From a virus: a stretch of DNA of 27,515 nucleotides. The notes under the pieces are model-generated. The model was given only the letters and a program-made list of their open reading frames with translations. It was not told the origin of the DNA and made no database searches. Made by a program: the position numbers and the translations under genes. Below, one piece after another: positions 24,467 through 27,515 of the stretch (position 1 is the first letter of the stretch; each line of letters opens with the position of its first letter). Location of the stretch: positions 1 through 27,515 of the IMG/VR virus record IMGVR_UViG_3300032334_002066; one strand, written 5' to 3'.

Positions 24467-25552
24467 ATGGCTAACGGACAAGTTTCAATAGAATTATCTT
24501 CATCATTTTCACAAGACATATCCCCAAAGGACTTACCTAAAATTAATATTTCAGCCCCAGGATATGAATCTATAGAAATAATTCCTTATAAAGGGGATGG
24601 TACTGTAAAAACAGATTTAGGAGTAATTTCTTTAACTCCTACAACTGTTGCTTTAGAACAAGATAAAATTGAAGCATCTCAATTAAATGTAGACCAAATT
24701 AAAGAACTTTCTAAAGGGAATAAAGGAGCAGATTATTTTACCCAAGAGCGTTTATCTAACCAGATAAACACTATTAAATCAACTTTAATTCCCTCTATCA
24801 TAACCATGATATCAGCTTTTGGAGTAACTAAAGCTTCTGATTTAGTTTCTAAAAATCAAAATAAAATTTTAGACACTATAAATAATAGATCAACATGTCC
24901 TACTTCACCAGAATTAACAATTTTAATTAATAAAAAAAATAAATTAGTTAAACAATTAAATAATACTTTAACAATAATAGATAATACTACTAAAGCATTA
25001 GGAGTTACTGGAGGTGTTATTGAAGGTTTAGATATAGCTTTTAACATATTAAAAAATCTTCCAATACCAACCTCTACGGGTGTTCCTGGAGTACCTGGAC
25101 TTCCAACTAATGTTGTATTAGCTATACAAGATAATAAAGATAGACTTGATAAACTTATAGGAAAATTAAGAACTATAAATGCTAGTACATTATCTATTTT
25201 AGTTTTATTAAGACAAGTTCTTTTACAAGCACTTCAATTACTAAATTTACTTGATCAACTTGTTGAAAAATGTTATCCTGATGCTGAACAAGAAACAGTT
25301 GCTATAGAACTTACTGCTTTAACTAATGAACAATCTAACCAATTATCTCCTGTAGTTACAGATGTAAATGGATTTACAATGGGGGTTGAAACCGAAGTAA
25401 CAGATAAACCTTTAAAACGTAGAAGAGCAACCGCAACAAATAAACAAGGTGTTGTAATGTTAAAAGGAGAATGGTCATTTAGTTCAATTGATCAGATATT
25501 AATAGACGAACTAGTATTTTATATTCAACAAAATAATTTAAAAGCAGATTAA
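24467..25552 (+). CDS. Baseplate-region protein, carrying the other half of a transthyretin-like domain, 361 aa
   Basis: Residues 3-60 read like the second half of a carboxypeptidase-regulatory-like domain (KINISAPGYESIEIIPYKG, LGVISLTPTTVAL). The middle (about residues 85-275) is long amphipathic helix with a Pro/Gly turn near 200-215, ending in a CYPDAEQ element. The C-terminal 80 residues are beta-rich (GVVMLKGEWSFSSIDQILIDELV). An in-frame TAA lies directly before the start, so the frame is not continuous with the upstream gene. Structural, probably tail or baseplate; name uncertain. Confidence 0.6.
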   Translation: MANGQVSIELSSSFSQDISPKDLPKINISAPGYESIEIIPYKGDGTVKTDLGVISLTPTTVALEQDKIEASQLNVDQIKELSKGNKGADYFTQERLSNQINTIKSTLIPSIITMISAFGVTKASDLVSKNQNKILDTINNRSTCPTSPELTILINKKNKLVKQLNNTLTIIDNTTKALGVTGGVIEGLDIAFNILKNLPIPTSTGVPGVPGLPTNVVLAIQDNKDRLDKLIGKLRTINASTLSILVLLRQVLLQALQLLNLLDQLVEKCYPDAEQETVAIELTALTNEQSNQLSPVVTDVNGFTMGVETEVTDKPLKRRRATATNKQGVVMLKGEWSFSSIDQILIDELVFYIQQNNLKAD

Positions 25553-25556
25553 CCAA

Positions 25557-25566
25557 ATATTTATAA
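25557..25566 (+). promoter_or_regulatory. Candidate late promoter motif ATATTTATAA
   Basis: Exact ATATTTATAA, only 4 nt before the 25571 start. If used as a promoter the transcript would be nearly leaderless for this gene, or it may serve the following genes. Confidence 0.4.
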
Positions 25567-25570
25567 TCAT

Positions 25571-25918
25571 ATGAAAATCGACGTATTAAAAAAATTAATT
25601 AAAGAATCTGTACGAGAAGTGATTCAAGAAGAATTAAAAGATATTCTTTTAGAAGCAGTCCGTACTCCAAAAACCGTTGTTAGAGAATCATATTCACCTA
25701 CAACTATTCCTGTTTCCCCATCCCAACCTACTTTTACTCCACCAACAATGGATACTAGAAAAGCATATATGGATGTTATGAATGAAACTGCTTTAAGTTT
25801 TACTTCACGTGATGCCCAATCACCATTTAGACCACAAGTAAGTGACCCTGTAAATGGTAGTTTAGGTGCTGGTGAAGTAGGTATGGACCAAATTATGAAT
25901 TTGTTAAATAGTAAATAA
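25571..25918 (+). CDS. Hypothetical structural-region protein, 115 aa
   Basis: An amphipathic N-terminal helix (MKIDVLKKLIKESVREVIQEELKD), a Pro/Ser/Thr-rich linker (YSPTTIPVSPSQPTFTPP) and a helical end (GMDQIMNLLNSK). Similar N-termini (Lys-Leu-Ile-Lys-Glu) mark small T4-like structural or assembly proteins. It overlaps the gp25-like gene by one base. Function unknown. Confidence 0.6.
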   Translation: MKIDVLKKLIKESVREVIQEELKDILLEAVRTPKTVVRESYSPTTIPVSPSQPTFTPPTMDTRKAYMDVMNETALSFTSRDAQSPFRPQVSDPVNGSLGAGEVGMDQIMNLLNSK

Positions 25919-26322
25919 TGCCATTTAATCCCCAACAGATTAACCCACTTGATTTAAATCCGAATGTTGCGGTTGGGGTAAATTTACCTTTTAATGGTCC
26001 TTCTGTCTTTACTCCTAATTATTTAACAGCTCAAGCTGTTAAAAATAATTTAATAAACTATTTTTTAACTAACCCCGGAGAATACCCTTTAAATCCAACT
26101 TTTGGAGGAGGATTAAGAGCCTTTTTATTTGATCAAATAACCGAAGGAACATTAATAGGACTAGAATCAAAAATAACCTCTAATATAGCTTCAGTATTTC
26201 CAAATATTATTATTAACTCATTAGAAATACTTCAAGATCCGGATAATAATACTTTAACAGTGCAATTAAAATATTCAATTGCCAATTCTAATGTAAACGA
26301 TACTTTAACACTTCAACTTTAA
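25918..26322 (+). CDS. Baseplate wedge protein, gp25-like (GPW/gp25 family), 134 aa
   Basis: The core has the gp25 pattern: an AVKNNLINYFLTNPGEYPLNPTFGGGLRAFLFDQ block (about residues 41-74), where gp25-type proteins show 'G(E/D)..l.P.fG..l...lF', followed by an amphipathic helix and two C-terminal strands (NTLTVQLKYSI, DTLTLQL). Length (134) is close to T4 gp25 (132). Gp25 initiates sheath assembly at the baseplate. It is followed one base later by the gp6-like gene, the usual order in T4-like phages. Confidence 0.8.
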   Translation: MPFNPQQINPLDLNPNVAVGVNLPFNGPSVFTPNYLTAQAVKNNLINYFLTNPGEYPLNPTFGGGLRAFLFDQITEGTLIGLESKITSNIASVFPNIIINSLEILQDPDNNTLTVQLKYSIANSNVNDTLTLQL

Positions 26323-26323
26323 A

Positions 26324-27515
26324 ATGGCTACTACAAATAGAGATATAAGATATATTAACCGTGATTTTTCAGAATTTAGAGCACGATTAATAGAATATTC
26401 TAGAACATATTTCCCACAAACATATAATGACTTTTCTCCTGCTTCTCCAGGAATGATGTTTATGGAACAAGCTTCTTATGTTGGAGATGTTTTAAGTTTT
26501 TATTTAGACAATCAATTTCAAGAAACTTTTGTCCAATATGCTCAACAAACAAATAATGTATTTGAATTAGCATATATGTTTGGGTATAAACCTAAAACTA
26601 CAGGAGTAGCTCAAACATCAATAGATTTTTATCAACAACTACCTTCTAAATTAGTAAGTGGGGAATATATTCCTGATTATGATTATGCTATAACTATTGA
26701 AGAAAATACTACTGTAACTTCTCAAAATGGATCTTCATTTTTAATCCAAGATAAAATAGACTTTTCAGTTTCAAGTTCTCAAGATCCTACTGAAGTTACG
26801 ATTTACCAGATTGCAGGTAATATTCCTCAATATTACTTATTAAAAAAGAGTAGAAATGCAATTTCTGCTACTATTAATACTACTACTATTACGTTTGGTG
26901 ATCCTCAACCATTTCAAACTGTAAACATACAAGCACCTAGTATTATAAAAGTATTAGATATTACTGATTCTGATGGAAATAAATGGTATGAAGTAGATCA
27001 TTTAGGACAAGAAATGGTATTAGATACTATTAAAAATACTAATTTAAATGATCCTAATGTAAATGGAGATACTCCTTATTTATTACGTTTAAGAAAAGTA
27101 GCTAGACGTTTTGCAACTCGTTTTACATCTTTATCAAATCTCCAACTCCAATTTGGTGCTGGAAACCCATCAGATGTAACAGAAGAAATTACCCCAAATG
27201 CAGATAATGTAGGAATTGGATTACCATTCCAACAAGATAAACTTACAGTTGCTTATTCCCCTGTTAATTTTTTATATACTGGGACTTATGGAATTTCTCC
27301 TTCTAGTACAACATTAACTGTTAGATATTTAACTGGTGGTGGAGTTAATTCAAATGTTGGTGCTAATACATTAAATGGTTTAAGTACTATAAATTCAAAA
27401 TTTAACCAATTTAATCTTAATGCTACTACAGCAAATTATATTTTTGGATCACTTTCAGCAAATTATCCTGATGCTGCTTCAGGTGGTAGAGGAGGAGATA
27501 CAATAGAAGAAATTC
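26324..27515 (+). CDS. Baseplate wedge protein, gp6-like (baseplate J family), partial
   Basis: Open from ATG 26324 to the window edge (397 codons visible). It opens MATTNRDIRYINRDFSEFRARL and continues YSRTYFPQTYNDFSPASPGMM, MEQASYVGDVLSFYLDNQFQET and VFELAYMFGYKP, the typical T4-like gp6 start (N-terminal helical 'D..pasp...l.e..a.l.d.l.yyld' motif of the baseplate J family). The later part is beta-rich. Gp6 dimers form the backbone of the baseplate wedge ring. T4 gp6 is about 660 aa, so the remainder lies beyond the edge. Confidence 0.85.
   Translation, partial: MATTNRDIRYINRDFSEFRARLIEYSRTYFPQTYNDFSPASPGMMFMEQASYVGDVLSFYLDNQFQETFVQYAQQTNNVFELAYMFGYKPKTTGVAQTSIDFYQQLPSKLVSGEYIPDYDYAITIEENTTVTSQNGSSFLIQDKIDFSVSSSQDPTEVTIYQIAGNIPQYYLLKKSRNAISATINTTTITFGDPQPFQTVNIQAPSIIKVLDITDSDGNKWYEVDHLGQEMVLDTIKNTNLNDPNVNGDTPYLLRLRKVARRFATRFTSLSNLQLQFGAGNPSDVTEEITPNADNVGIGLPFQQDKLTVAYSPVNFLYTGTYGISPSSTTLTVRYLTGGGVNSNVGANTLNGLSTINSKFNQFNLNATTANYIFGSLSANYPDAASGGRGGDTIEEI

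Overview
The window reads as a stretch of a T4-like myovirus (contractile-tailed phage) genome, most likely infecting a Bacteroidota (Flavobacteria-like) host. Every gene is on the + strand. The right end carries a gp55-like late sigma factor and a T4-type baseplate cluster (spike, gp25-like wedge, gp6-like wedge). The host guess rests on three observations: gene starts lack Shine-Dalgarno sequences and instead have A-rich leaders (often AAAGTTATG), the -10 boxes resemble the Bacteroidota TAnnTT type, and the DNA is very AT-rich. No host gene, insertion sequence or CRISPR array was seen.

Layout. (1) 1-4970: small unknown genes, a RadA/Sms-like P-loop ATPase with an AT-hook N-terminus, and a DUF932 protein. 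(2) 4971-5190: a tRNA-like RNA followed by a strong intrinsic terminator. (3) 5190-12374: about 22 small accessory genes in short transcription units. They include three paralogues of an 'AVEWL...EMEK' family, a protein with a sliding-clamp-binding motif, a cysteine-peptidase-like protein and a small Cys/His protein. (4) 12375-12979: about 600 bp of non-coding DNA with a degenerate ~100-bp duplication, C/G-run secondary structure and a minus-strand terminator-like hairpin. (5) 12980-16894: tiny genes, each with its own promoter, in DNA almost free of cytosine on the + strand, with two GRPVN-repeat (AT-hook-like) paralogues at 13429 and 16562. (6) 16914-17663: a second tRNA-like RNA and two small genes, with a duplicated terminator cassette. 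(7) 17664-18023: a repeat- and palindrome-rich non-coding spacer. (8) 18024-27515: the late side, with a T5orf172-domain protein, an HD-domain hydrolase, the gp55-like sigma factor, and tail/baseplate proteins running off the right edge.

The strongest system-level signal is a promoter family repeated 34 times between 1621 and 17127: GGAATA, exactly 17 nt, then TTCGTATATT. Thirty sites keep GGAA and three more keep GGA at the exact spacing; one has no -35. Several sites hold a perfect hairpin inside the spacer, and many take their -35 box from the last codons or stop codon of the upstream gene. The family disappears after 17127. The late genes there carry a different element (ATATTTATAA), next to the gp55-like factor that could read it. 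The second striking signal is a 576-nt run (14698-15273) without a single + strand C, containing a whole 138-residue gene that uses no Ala, His, Pro, Gln or Thr.
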